A DNA stretch of 64,000 nt, from the NCBI GenBank assembly GCA_026168455.1, contig CM047429.1, forward strand, positions 56,489,027 to 56,553,026, written 5' to 3'. Of the stretch, positions 38,490 to 50,840 are shown in pieces. Made by a program: the position numbers and the translations under genes. The DNA is from Theocolax elegans (taxonomy: Eukaryota > Arthropoda > Insecta > Hymenoptera > Cerocephalidae). Numbering within the stretch: the first letter of the stretch is position 1; each line of letters begins with the position of its first letter. The notes beneath the pieces were generated by a model. That model did no database searches. It was not told where the DNA came from and saw only the letters and a program-made list of their open reading frames with translations.

Positions 38490-38741
38490 TTACCGTCTGC
38501 GATCTACTCGGTGATAGTGAATGCGCATTAATATCGACGATTTCGTCGGCGGTCTTTTTGTCTGTGACCTATTCTGATACCCCGACTGTCTTGCCGACAA
38601 TACTTTCCTCGCACTCGGGCGTATCGAGTTTAAGGGTCGCAATCCCAGACGTTTTGAATTTTCAATTGCAGAAGCTTTCAATTCACTGCCAATTTTTTTC
38701 GAAATTATTTGTTTCTCCAGATCCTTACCAAGAACGAATCT
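38490..38741 (-). pseudogene. Possible gag-like fragment upstream of the DIRS-like RT
   Basis: A minus-strand frame without stops reads GKDLEKQIISKKIGSELK and continues into a basic Arg/Ser/Gln-rich tail, ending at 38490. Its position 5' of the RT pieces on the same strand, its composition and its basic C-terminus are what a gag C-terminus would look like. Further upstream (39054-39240, minus) another frame is Arg/Ser rich. This is inference from placement and composition, not a recognised domain. Confidence 0.3.
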
Positions 38742-40019
38742 ATCGGGATCCGGGTCATGGGTTGACTATAGTTGCTTTCCGGTTCTTTAAATGTTTACAT
38801 TTATTTATTAATTTGTCAAAGGAAATTTAGAACATTATCACCTAATACATTACCCGTGAAGAATAATATGAAATTGATCGATCAAAATGTGCTTTATATC
38901 AAGCATAAGATCTTCTAGGTGCAGGTACAGTATGTGACTCATCTCTATAGAAGGACTTCCACTGCCCTAATTTATTTGAATAAACTTATTGAATTAGCGT
39001 CGTGCCTGGTGGAGTGATGGGTGGTGTATAATGAGACAATGAATTCGAATAATTATTCAGTATATTTGGAGATTACTTGAAACTGGCAATAGATCGGGAT
39101 CTCGGAAGCCTCTCTCGTAGAGTTGATTGGATACCACGACACTTACTTCGACGATAACGAGATTTATTTCGATATGAATCCTCCGAAGTACACTCCGACG
39201 AAGAACTGAACTGGTCCTATGACGATATTTCAACGAACTCTTAGATCTTCTTCATTTTTTTTCGACTTCATCCGCCGAGTCACAAGAAATTATTTTATTC
39301 TTTCTTCCCGTAATTATTAAAATTTTAAATAAAATTTTTATCCTAGCTCTGTTTTTGACCTCGGTCATACGAAAAGACAATATGGGCTAAAACCTACGAA
39401 GCCAAACGCAGGATATTCACGCGTTTGTTTTTTATCTCTCTGAACAATGTGGCATTCATAAAAAAATCACGGCCTACTAAGTACATGTTTAATCTATTTT
39501 TATTGCATTTTATTGATTTTTTAATGAAACTATGGAATATTAAATGGACGACAAAAAGTGTACTAAAACTTAATTTTATTCAATTTAAAAGAGTGTATAA
39601 ATTTAGTTTAATTTTTTACTTTTTGCGCGGGTACATCCCCATACTAGTTGTAATACGAAGTATAAAAACACCTTCGTAAAAATAAAACAAATAATAAACG
39701 AATGTGTAATTAAAATAGTCGATAGAGCCCCAAAATTATGTCAAGCCAATCGAAAAGAATGAAAGGATGAATTGATATTGTTTACGAAGCGTAGTGGAGA
39801 AGAAATCGACTAATTAAATATAAGATGATTACCGAGTAGTGCAACTTGAACGAAGCATATAAAAGTTTAAAAGGGATAAAATACGAAAAGTTCCTTCCGT
39901 AAGACAGGATTCATCTTTCTCAAACTCACGCTATCTTCGTCTATATTCTATGGATCTATTATATACATCGAAGAGATTGCTTCGATTTTCATCTCGGATG
40001 AACACGAGAAATCTTGAAT
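38742..40019. other. Unassigned, possibly more DIRS debris
   Basis: AT-rich with a slightly GC-richer part at 38990-39260. A plus-strand open frame at 39425-39679 has no domain that I recognise. Confidence 0.35.
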
Positions 40020-40460
40020 CCCTGGAGTGCGGCGTAGCGTCGCGACTTATATTCACGACTTAGCGACGTTTTTCACTAGGTCGGCTTATGCGCAAAATTT
40101 AAAGAAGCACCTCTCTCTCTTACTCTTTCTCTTTCCTCATCCTTGTAGTAGTAGTACCAACTGCATTTCCCAATCTCAAGATATATTTAGTTATATTGCT
40201 CGCGCGCGGTTGCGCACTTTTGGGATTCAATATATGCGGATATTTATTCGGCAGATCCGACTCGTAAGTTATATACATATATATATATTTGCACGGCCCG
40301 CCAGACGCAGATGGCTACCGCCAAAGAGGGTGTGGGGATTGTATATATACCGTAGTAAATAAACGGTGCTGTATGCGCTATGCGTATGTCTATATACACA
40401 TAAATGTGTGTCTCTGTGTGTGGACATCGACCATCGTGTAACCTAGCATTTTATCATGTA
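40020..40460. promoter_or_regulatory. CpG-richer patch
   Basis: Composition rises in CpG (GCGGCGTAGCGTCGCGAC near 40029) and includes CT-rich and TA-rich tracts. It resembles promoter or untranslated-exon DNA. A plus-strand frame at 40027-40362 lacks a domain and is interrupted by low-complexity sequence, so no gene is called. Confidence 0.2.
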
Positions 40461-42879
40461 CCTACAGCATACAGAACTTTATGGTTTTCTCCTTGTTTTA
40501 ACCATTAGGAAGTAAGTGCCATAATATAATTTCTAGTGCTTTGAAAAAAATTTTTTTTCAAATTTTTTCATATCTCTTATACGTACTAGGTTTGTACTCT
40601 GCGTTTATATTTTCCTTGTTTCGCGATTTTATTACAGAATTAAATAAAACTGTAGTCCCTTTTATGTCATTCTTCGAAGGGAAAATATTTAAATTTGTGT
40701 ATTGCCGTTAATACAAAACAATACAGTTATCAAGAAACAACTGCCCAGAATTACCTTATTAACAATTTCTACATTCCATAAAACGTAACCATCAATATAA
40801 TTATATATTGTATAATGTTTTTATAAAAAATTCGAATATAGGTATTTTCTCGAATATAGATATTTTTATATTAAAATTTATTATTATAATTAATTTTTTC
40901 TTACTTCCTACTTTTTTTTAAGATACACAGATTTATAAATACTGATTTTTTTTATAATCTTACCTATCAGTTATTAACATACTGTGTTCACAATATAAAT
41001 CATTCCATGTAAATCAACCGTTATAAGAATACTCCTTATGGAAAGTACTAATCATTATTTGTAAATATAGAATAATCTATCATACATTGAATTGCAATTC
41101 AATTTTTTTACATTTAAAAAAAATTATTTTTTTTTATTTCTTCTCATAATTTTGCTACTATATGAGTAAATATGTTAATTAATATAAATTGCATAATACC
41201 GAAAATACCGAAACTAATATTAAAAATGTTAATATAAGTTCTACTATGGTAATGCAACATAATTAATTTCATTCGAAGTTTTGACGTTAATGTTTGATAC
41301 ATTTAAATTAATAAGGTTTTAATTTCTTCTAATTTTAATTTTTTACTTGGTAAATTGAGTAAATAATAAATTATAACATAACTAGTTATTGATTATGACA
41401 ACTATATATTCAATTAAAAATCAATATCTAAACTGTTAACTTTTTTAAAATCTTTACAATTCTTACCATAGGGAACTAAATTTAATATGATAAAAAAGTT
41501 ATTGGATTCTCTTTGATTCCATATTTAAAGTTTACGCTAAAAGTCGGTAAGGTGTTAACATTACTAATATTATTGGATTTAAAAACTTATATTATAAAAT
41601 TTATTACTCTATTATTTTCATAATAAAAAATGGTATTATTTTTTGTTACAAGTTTGTTTGCATTATTATTCCACTTAATTTAATAATTATTATTATTTTG
41701 TGTTATAATAGTTATAAATCATGACAATTTTAAAGAAATTTAATGTTATAGTAACTACATTATAAAACTTTTTTTGAGAGAAAAATATAAGTTAACCTTT
41801 AAAATCATAACGTTCGCTAAGCAGCGATATAATTTTATTTACATTTCCATTTTCTATTTATTTAAATTTCTCGACTCAACAATATTATGAATTATTCAGT
41901 TTTACAGTTAATACTTTTCAGCTGGACTTTACCTCGGCTGTAATTTAAAATAATATCTTGATTTGCAAAAATAAGATGAGACCTTGGATGAGACCAAAAG
42001 AACTGAAGGAAAACGGAGAAAAGCTAAAATGGTGTATTTCTTTATATAAAACGTCAAAAAGCTTAGGACGTTGTATGTATGTAGTACTTTTCTGATGGTC
42101 GAAATACCAAAACTGTAAGCGCGTGGTCATGGGTTTATGCGAAATAAAGGAGAATCTCTAGGATCCAAGTATCTTTTCCCTGCCTCTTTTTACGCCTATA
42201 TATACCTACTTCTAGACGAAACTTATATGCATTGTAATAAACCGAGTGGTTTCATCATCTTTCTTATATACTTATGTTCAGCGATCGATGTCGTATATTG
42301 CTTATGAATTGAAACTCTGTATAATTCCAAGATTGTTAAAATTAAATAATTTGAATGGTTATTAAATAAGGTATTCACTTGCAGAATTAGGTAATATCAA
42401 GTATTTATATAAGTAAAAGTGATGTATTATAATAATTAAACGTTGAAAAATATATACCTAGTTTTACTTTTCTAAATATATTAGGATTGACGAATATAAC
42501 ATTTATAAATAATAATAAGTTATATCGATAAATTAATATATTCTAAATCTTTTCTTAAAAAATATTTATCGTAAATGAAACCAGCATCAATTTTTAAACA
42601 GTTTAGCTGTAAATGTGTAAATTTCTTTTTTTAACAAAATAAAATATTACTCCGTTACAAACAGAAGAACAAATACAAATATTTGGTACATATTTCTTTT
42701 CGGTATATATTAATTTCAAAGTAAAATAAAAAAGAAAATGAATCAAGCTTTGAAATATCTTAACAACTGAAATTAGTTTTGAATGCCATTATCTTGACAA
42801 AAATCTTGAAATATCATCACAAGAAAAGTATGCATTTAAAGTGCTAAAATTTTCGATTAAAAAGTGAAAAGGAAATATG
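40461..42879. other. Very AT-rich stretch with no recognised feature
   Basis: Nothing recognised on either strand beyond short T- and A-rich frames. Confidence 0.55.
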
Positions 42880-43190
42880 AGGAGGATATTTGTCAGCGGC
42901 TGTTTTATGCGCATACCGAACAGATTTAGCGTCTCGAAAATTTATATCTTCACCCTGCTTCACAATAACACGAGAGCATTTTCCGCAAAAACACGACGGG
43001 TCTGCACTATCGCGCTTTAGCTTTGCTCTGTTTTACTCTGCGTGGCTAAAAGTCGTATTTCGGACTGTTTCGCCTGTTTCCATGGGGGAAATGCTACCGG
43101 AAGTACACCACTCCACGAGAATTTCCCGTAGGATCAACAACGGAAGCACGCAGAAAAGCAGCTTCGCGATATCAAAATAAAAGAAAAACA
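42880..43190. promoter_or_regulatory. GC-richer patch
   Basis: A 96-residue plus-strand open frame (42890-43180) runs through this patch but shows no domain, signal peptide or splice partner. The compositional contrast with its flanks suggests an exon or regulatory block; neither can be confirmed. Confidence 0.2.
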
Positions 43191-45975
43191 TCACCGATAC
43201 GGGTGTTTAACAGAACCTTTTGTGAATATCCGATAAATAGTGGAATACGTTTATTCCTTTTATGTCTATTTATTCGATAATTACGCATTTGTTTATAAAA
43301 TATTTATCATAGATCAGTGGATTGAAAAACAAGTATTGGAACACTTATTATGGAAAAAAAAAATTTAATTTTTACAGAAAAATGATATCTACGCAGAATA
43401 TCTTGCTTAAATTTATCTCTTAAATTTTTGACGCTTACATTTTTTAAATCTCAATAAAAATAATTAAATAAGAAAATACAAGCAGTGATAAAAAATTTAG
43501 CTTGCTATACATAATATTTAAAAGAGAATTAATCAAATAAAAATATCTTAATTGTTAAGCTTGTAAAAACATTTTCAAATATTGCCAGCGATGAATGTTT
43601 TGATAATTACATAATTTCATTATAAAATTAATGAATTAATAATCATGAATATAAAATGGAATCATTTTTATGTTTAACACGGGTAATTAACTTTTTTTAG
43701 GTTTAACAAGAATAACACCAACATTTAAAGTATGCACTACTCTAATGAGGAATGGTTTTATTATTGTATCAGCTCGAAAATTAAAACTCCAAAAATTTAC
43801 ATCAAATTTCATTCTAGGAAAACGATTACTTCTACCATTTCACGATTAAGAGTACAACTCGAAGAATCCGCGGAACTCCATTCGATATTCTTAAACACCT
43901 TCGTTGTTGTATAATTTAATTTTTAATTTAAAACGAGAATATATATACATTGAATAACGGCGACCAATTTTTGATGAATAGTATGATTTTTTTATTTTAC
44001 CTGAAATGAAAATGTTTTTGTAACACTAATGGAGTAAATAGAACGAGAATGAAAGGAAAATACCTTGCGCAGGTATACGCATAAGCAGGAACGGTGAGTG
44101 CAGACCAGAGGTAAAATGCTCGGATGAGCCTTAATGAAACGGTTCTGGCACTTTTTATCGTTTAATTACAACTTTCATAGAACGCACAAAATGCTGAAAG
44201 CCATTTTCCATTTCTCTGTTTCAACATTCTCTCCTTCCTCACCCGTCCTGCTGTCTCCCGTTTTCCGCGACTTTTTTTTACATATTCTCTGCACACTCCG
44301 CTTATGCTGTTTGATCATTTTACTTTGCTTCATTTGCGTGTAAAATGAATGCGGCAATGTTCAGCAATTTCTGATGATTTCTTTGTTTTTCTCGTATTAT
44401 AACAGTAGTTGATAAAATGGTACTGCAGAAATTTATCGCATTAATCCTAATCATTATATTGTAAATATAATTAAATACAAGAAGCATTAAATAATAATAA
44501 TCACGTGAAATACTCAGTGCTAAACAATTTTAATAATAATTTTTATTAATTTTTTGTTCGTATATCAATTCGATATTCATAACGAAAAATTAGCTGTTTA
44601 AAAGCCATTAAAAAATGTTCTTGTAACAATAGCTGCAGGTCAGACTAAAACCGAGAAATTCTGCCTTTATGGGACCAGCATGTTTCCATTTCTTAGTTAT
44701 TCTTCTCATAGTAATCAGTCTAACGTACTATCTTCAACCCACAATATATGACAATTTACATTAATTAACAGATATGAATACATCATCTTATAAATTGTTG
44801 TATTAGTCGCTTTGTCATTATACTAAATTTTCAATTCTAATAACTCTCTTCCAGCTGAGCACATTTCTTTCTTTTATACATGCATAAAATAGATACATTT
44901 ATAATATAAATTTTTTAATTAAAAATATAATTGAAGAACCGCATGGAAGAAGCGCCTAACTCTAAAAGTATAGATTTTGAGAAATTGAAAAACAGTATAG
45001 CTTTGCATTAGTTTTATAAAATGTAGTGATAATGTACAATATTATAATTAATACTTTATTATAAAAGTTCAGAGGGATATTTTTCAGTTAAAGATTGTTA
45101 ATAAAAAAATATTGTATTTTTAAAAAATCGATGTAGGCTCTTTTTGCCGTTTTCGTATAAATTATAGAGGTTTTTTTTAATGAATAAATTACCTGAAAAT
45201 CATTTGATTGTTTATAATAAATTTATTCATAAAGAAATATTATTTTAAATGCGAATAAATGGGCTTTAAAAAATCTCATTTACGCCCACGGCATCAAAAC
45301 TATTGTTTGACGATGCACGTGCGAAAGATGATTTTCGACTCGCTTTGCTCGGGCAATAAACACACTAATTCGAAAATCAACACTTTTGCTCTCGTGTCGA
45401 AAAATACTATTACATTTTTCAAGAAAAAGAAAGTAAATTTTTTTATTTTTAAGACCATAAATTAAGTTTGCAAAGTGTATATAAATATACATAAACAACA
45501 TTGTGAATTTAACTATTTTTCATCAGTCTCTCTTTCAGTTCTTTAACTTTCGATTTCATTCACAAAAAAAGCATTCACATTAAATGAATTTCGCGCAGTC
45601 TTAGATAAAAATTTCTTTAAGCATTACAATTATTGTTGCTTTTATCCTACTTTATTCTTATATTCATACTTTTATTTTATTTTCGCTACTCTGCGCGTTT
45701 GATTGTTTTAAAACAGGCTAAAAGGGCATAAAGCTAGGCCTTTCTTGTGTGTTCTGTATCATTTAAACATACAAAGACATATTTCCATTCTTTCTTACTT
45801 TATGTATAAATTCAAAAACTGCCTAACTCGAGTTACAGGCCCTTCTTCCACGCGGTCCCTCCCTCAGTTATTAATATTGCATTTAATACTATAATTGCAT
45901 TAATTAATTAATTTAGTCGCATTTAGTATCTATTTTTGATATATTTGTCAATATAACACAATAAAGTTATCATTT
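43191..45975. other. AT-rich stretch with no recognised feature
   Basis: No gene called. From 45975 leftward this would include the 3' untranslated region of the small minus-strand gene; no clear AATAAA was seen close to its stop. Confidence 0.45.
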
Positions 45976-46428
45976 CTAAAGATGATGCATACGATACATG
46001 GTGTCAAGAGCTTTAGAGAATTCTAGTTTTTGATCCTTTGTTACCTCTATGGAAATTTGATGCCAACCCTCGTCTACACAACCGACTAATAAAGATATAA
46101 TATTATGTTATACGTTAAAACGTTATTGACATCTAACTTTAAGATTTTCGTAATTCATAGAAGTCACGTTATTTATTACACATAACGTAACCCATTACTA
46201 ATATGAATAAACATTAGTATAATTCTTTTTAGAATTCTTACTGATCAAATACACATATTAAATCGCCAAGTTTAATTCATTATTCAACTTACCATTATAG
46301 CTACTTTTTACAATAAAAATTTTCGAAAAACAGCTCAATTTAGAAGTCTTGAGATGCAACGTAACTGATTCCATAGTTATCAATTGGGAATTTAAAAATG
46401 TTGCAAATAAAATATAATTATCTTGCAT
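45976..46428 (-). CDS. Small two-exon gene, unrecognised product
   Basis: Two minus-strand exons join in phase. The first runs from an ATG at 46428 to a donor AATG|GTAAGT (exon end 46293). The second starts at 46085 after an acceptor ATATCTTTATTAG and ends in TAG at 45976-45978. The split codon G|TC gives Val. The joined frame encodes 81 residues, ending VDEGWHQISIEVTKDQKLEF and then SKALDTMYRMHHL. The mixed polar and hydrophobic make-up looks like real protein rather than AT-biased noise. A further open piece at 46480-46602 ends at a good donor, CACG|GTATGT, and could be an earlier exon. However, its phase does not match the only AG (46422-46423) before the next exon, so a base error, another start or chance must be invoked. 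I do not recognise the family. The two-exon core is moderately supported. Confidence 0.42.
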
Positions 46429-46602
46429 TTTTTTTAAATAAAATTAGACAAACATATTATTAGATACATCATTACATACCGTGACACTGAATATCTTTTG
46501 TATATTAATATCAGTATACTTAATATCAGTCTTGTCTTTAAGAGTTGCTAATGATTCGTCAACTTTGACTATCGCCGATTTTGGCAATTTTGTGGCATGT
46601 CG

Positions 46603-47378
46603 TTAAAAAGTAAACGTTATTTATATTTTTGTAAGTTTGTTTGCAATTTATTAACACTATAATGCAAACTACATTCACATCTTATACATTATCGGGTCGT
46701 TATATCAGTGACAATTGAAGAGGATAATATACACCAGATTTTTGCTAGAAGATTTTAAAGAATATAGTTTAATAGAAATGACTATATGTTATAGTGAGGT
46801 TATAAAATATAATTTTTATCATATTTTCATATCAAATATTCACATATTTTTACTAAATGTACGTGTTAATATTTGCTACAAAAATATGATAAAAATTATG
46901 ATAATATCCAAGTATATCCTAACTTAAATATAAAATATTGTAATTTTTATTACACTATTATTTTTGCTGTAGTAACTGAATTTAATAAGTACTAGTGGAT
47001 AACTTTTGAATAATCCTATTTTTTCCTAAGGTAATATAAAATATAAAAGATCAATAGTAATACAAAAAAAAAATTATTATTTTTCAAATTGTAAACTTCG
47101 TAAAGACAATAATAAACACTATTATTTACTATTAATATACCACTATTTTAGGGTGAATTCATTGTAACATTGGAATTATCGCATTGATACCTTTTTATTA
47201 CTATTTATTAGTATTTATATGTCCTTAAAAATAGATTGACGTTATGAATTAGAAACTGATATTATCCAATACATAATTAAAGGGACCAAACACTTTTCTA
47301 CTTATAAAATTCTTAAAAATTAATTTAATTTTAATTAAAAATGTAGATTATTTTAATACAGAATAAATGGTAATGTAC
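46603..47378. other. AT-rich stretch with no recognised feature
   Basis: Possibly upstream or intronic sequence of the small minus-strand gene. No exon recognised. Confidence 0.45.
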
Positions 47379-47382
47379 ATAT

Positions 47383-47585
47383 TGTTACGTATGAAAAGGA
47401 GAGAAGCGAGAAATAAAAAGGTGGACTGCGGGATTCGACCCCGGGACCTCAGCGTGCGAATCGCGCGCTCTGACCGTCGAGCTACCGTCCACCCGGACAG
47501 AGCATCGACGATACGAGCTACACACTTCTTATCTGTCACTTGACTCCTTCTCATATGCCTAAGTCGCGCGGCGATGTCCGTGACA
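47383..47585. mobile_element. Solo LTR-like element with ATAT target duplication
   Basis: The 203-bp element starts TGTTACG and ends CGTGACA, so it has TG...CA ends on both strands. It is flanked by ATAT at 47379-47382 and 47586-47589. This is the structure left by recombination between two LTRs. The size, ATAT duplication and insertion into AT-rich DNA resemble small non-autonomous LTR elements (TRIM type) that I recall from harvester ant; that comparison is from memory. A tRNA-like sequence fills its middle. Orientation is uncertain. Confidence 0.6.
47420..47493 (-). tRNA. tRNA-like sequence or tRNA pseudogene inside the solo LTR
   Basis: On the minus strand 74 nt start GGTGGAC and end GTCCACC, a perfect 7-bp acceptor-like stem. 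TAGCTCGACGG fits the Pol III A box and GGGTCGAATCCC fits the B box except for one missing T. TTTTT follows directly as a Pol III terminator. GCTC/GAGC can form the D stem and CGGG/CCCG part of the T stem. The anticodon stem pairs badly, so the anticodon (TCG or CGC, depending on folding) is not assigned. It is best read as a degenerate tRNA or tRNA-derived promoter carried by the element. Confidence 0.5.
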
Positions 47586-47589
47586 ATAT

Positions 47590-48239
47590 AAATTAAAATT
47601 CAAAATTAGTTTTTGTACTCACTTATCCTAAGGTTTGTTATTAAATATTCACTGATTTAGGCTGAAATTTTGAGAAAAGTTTCATTAAATTGACTGTTAG
47701 GCAGTAAGTATGGCAAAAATAATGAAAAATGTTTTCAACTTTGTTTAAAACAATACTTTAGCGGAAATTTTGCTGAAAAATTAAAAAGATGTATAAAATT
47801 TAAATTTTTCTTTGTTTTATAAATTAAAATTCATATTTTTATAATTCTGTTCTAGCAATAATTTGAAAAAGGTTTCTTCAAAAATTCAGCCCAATTCAAT
47901 AATAATAATTCACAAATAAATCTTGTGATGAGTGAGTATGAATATTGATTTTGTGTCCTACGATTAACCAAGGAGTCTGATGGATCTATTGGTACAATTT
48001 TTCTAACCAAAAGTTCAAAATGTTCACAAAATACAACACTTATCTTAATTTGTAAACATTAACATATTCTGTAATAAACTTTTAATTGAAATTTTTAATT
48101 TTAGTGAATTTTACAAGTACAGGATAGTGTGTAATCCCCTCCTTATTAATTCCAAACGCAACTTTCTTTAGATTCATTCATTAAATTAGACTCAATTCCT
48201 CAAGTATTAAAAATCTGACGTCGCAAAACGTAAAACATT
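47590..48239. other. AT-rich stretch with a weak inverted repeat and short open frames
   Basis: GGCTGAAATTTTGA at about 47660 is matched in reverse complement near 47858-47892, giving roughly 35-bp imperfect arms. Short minus-strand frames at 48082-48177 (starting MNLKKVAFGINKEG) and about 47850-48030 look somewhat protein-like but have no convincing splice sites. Confidence 0.3.
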
Positions 48240-48920
48240 CTATTTTCACCGTGATTCGTGAACCAGTCAAAGTGGAATTCCCTGTGGAAGTGCGGGCATA
48301 CACGAAATATTCAAAATCCGTGATACAACACTCGCACGCAGGTGTAACACACAATCAAAAACAATCGCAAAACGATAGCTTTGTGACGTGTGGGCAGTTT
48401 GGCGCCGTGATAAATCTCCCGAGCGCGGGAGCGCGTATAACCGAGCAACGAATTGCGCGCCACGGCGCATTGTTGAGATATGGACGCTACTCAATTACTC
48501 CCTATGAATAAATTTGTACGAGAGAATGTTATTCACTCACCCAAACCAGGGGAAAGGAGAACGGGGAAAGTGTCCAGAAAAAATAAATTAATTTTGAAAT
48601 ATTTGCCGTCGACTCGATCGGCACAGATAGCGAGCTCGATCGCGCGCCATTTGCATTTTCGGCTTTTCATCAATCGGAACGCTTCGATGAATTGAATTCA
48701 CTATCATACTCTGCTCGATCTCGAGGGTCCAGAGAGCGAACGAAAATCCGTGGAATTGAGATTGCAAAGTTGAATTTTCTTGCATTCAATTGTGTGTATA
48801 TTACGTATAGTTTTATTAGGGATGACTGGGCCAACAATTTCATCAAACGCATTGCTAGCTGGAAAACGAATTTTCGTACTAATGAATTTACAACTCAATT
48901 TGTAACGAAGAAGTAACTGC
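48240..48920. promoter_or_regulatory. CpG-richer patch
   Basis: CpG is enriched (for example GCGCGGGAGCGCG-like sequence near 48420 and CGATCGCGCGCC near 48639). Overlapping frames on both strands have no domain. It lies upstream, in transcription order, of the small minus-strand gene and could serve as its promoter; this is inference from position only. Confidence 0.2.
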
Positions 48921-50840
48921 AACTTAATAAATAATCTTTAACAAATCTCAATTTGTGGTATAGATATGATAGCATTAAAAAAGGTTTTACTTTTATTAAT
49001 TATATTACAGTATATATGTTTATTTTCTATTAGAATTATAAAATTACAACTCTCATCTGCGTTACTCATTGTATTAGTGACTGTTAGAAATTAGAGATAC
49101 TTATTTATATATGAATGAAATATTTAAGCCTTTTATTGATATATGTATAAATTATAATACTTGTAATTATTTATATAAATAATATCCTAATTTAAATGAT
49201 AATGTTTTATCGCAAGTATTTGTACAGATATTATAAATTACTGTTAAACAGACTTCCAGGAATTCATTTCTTGACAATTATTTGTCATTTAATGAAATGA
49301 ACAGACTTAACGACATTTAGATTATTTTCGGTCAGTAAACTTAACAATTATTACGGATTGATTTCAATTAGAGCAAATTTAAAAATACTTCCACAAATTT
49401 AATTTGCGTTTTAAAGTACTTTTGTAATGTACAATTGATTTTTAACATACTATTTACCGATATAAACACGATTTTATTATATTTTTTCTTAAAGAATTTT
49501 TAACACCATGTTTGTAGATTAGAACTGTTCAAACTTAATATATGTTTACAAGCTTAAAATAGCTTGAAACATGATATACTATTTCAATAAATTGCTAGGA
49601 AATGTGAGCAAAATCGCTTCATTCGATTTCTATCAGGAAAGTCATTGATAGTGCTTTCAATATTTAATACACATTTAATCAAATGTGGAAGCGGAAATTA
49701 TTAAAGAGGAATTTAAATTACAATAAAATAAGAAATAACGACATGCTTAAAAGTAACGACCCATGATCATCAGTATTTACGAAAAATGGAATACGTATTA
49801 CGATTATAATTAACAAATAAACTGAACACGACGACCAATAAAATCAAATATAAATTTGTTTAAAAAAATAATAATCTAAATTATAATATAGATTTCTATT
49901 TTATTAACTAACTACAATGAATTATATTACTATATATATATTCTCGTTGTAGACGTTTATTTAATTACATATCAGAATCAAATGACAATGAATGTGGTTG
50001 GATTATTCGATTGCTGCTGCGTTGCAAGTATTCTTCAGTAATCGATTTGATGGACTTTGCCTTTGTAACGTTCCATGTATTAAACGCTTGTGAATTGTGA
50101 GTCTGGAATCCCACTTTTCGAGATAGCGGATGATTTATATAGCACATGTTTAAGCTTTGCGATATAGTTAAGTCTTTCATTAATATTAATTCGGATGACC
50201 GTTTTGCAATTAGACTAAACCATACTCTCTATGTCAATATAATAATAATTTATCAATTATACTTAATTTCTAAATGTTAAGAAATTTAATAACACAGAAA
50301 ATTATTCTTTACAAAGTAAATGCGGTCAAACATATTTTTCAATCTTAATTGCTTTTTACATTTTTTTAAAACTTATTATTATTATGCTCGTAACAATATT
50401 CGAGTCAATATAATATACTTACAATATCCAGATATTTGTAAATTCTTAATTTGGTGTATTATTTTAATAATTCTACAATTAAAAAGTAGAATATAATTAT
50501 TGTAAAATGATTAGTCGTTAACGTTTTGTTATAATTTTAGGGAATATAATCGAAATAATTATTCAAGTTACATATGTAACTTTCAAATATTGAAAATCTT
50601 ACAAAAGCACCGTCAATTGTTTAAGTTTGTCACGGATCTTTTAGACTCATATACATTCTTGGCTCCGATTCGTGTACTGGGCAAATTGCCGACTTAATTA
50701 TAGAAGCCTACTCTGTGTACTTTAAGTCTGAAACGTTAAAGAGAAGAGCCAATATTATTGAAAAGTTTGGAAGATAGAAATTCAATAGTCATGCGTCTTA
50801 TAACTACTTCTCCTGAGTACTTTGTTTAATAAACTAAACA
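48921..50840. other. AT-rich stretch with no recognised feature
   Basis: Nothing recognised on either strand. A 71-residue minus-strand frame at 49965-50180 has no domain. Confidence 0.5.

Noticed and set aside
47850..48030. Minus-strand stop-free stretch containing VRKIVPIDPSDSLVNRR
   Set aside because: Overlaps an imperfect inverted repeat, lacks start and splice sites, and matches nothing I recognise.
48082..48177. Minus-strand mini-frame starting MNLKKVAFGINKEG as first exon of the 46-kb gene
   Set aside because: Sequence looks protein-like, but no good donor in phase and no acceptor linking it to 46602 was found.
50384..50640. Second solo LTR of the 47.4-kb family, from CGTAACA near 50386 and TGTCACGGA near 50629
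   Set aside because: The two matching end motifs are in the wrong order and orientation to bound one element; likely chance.
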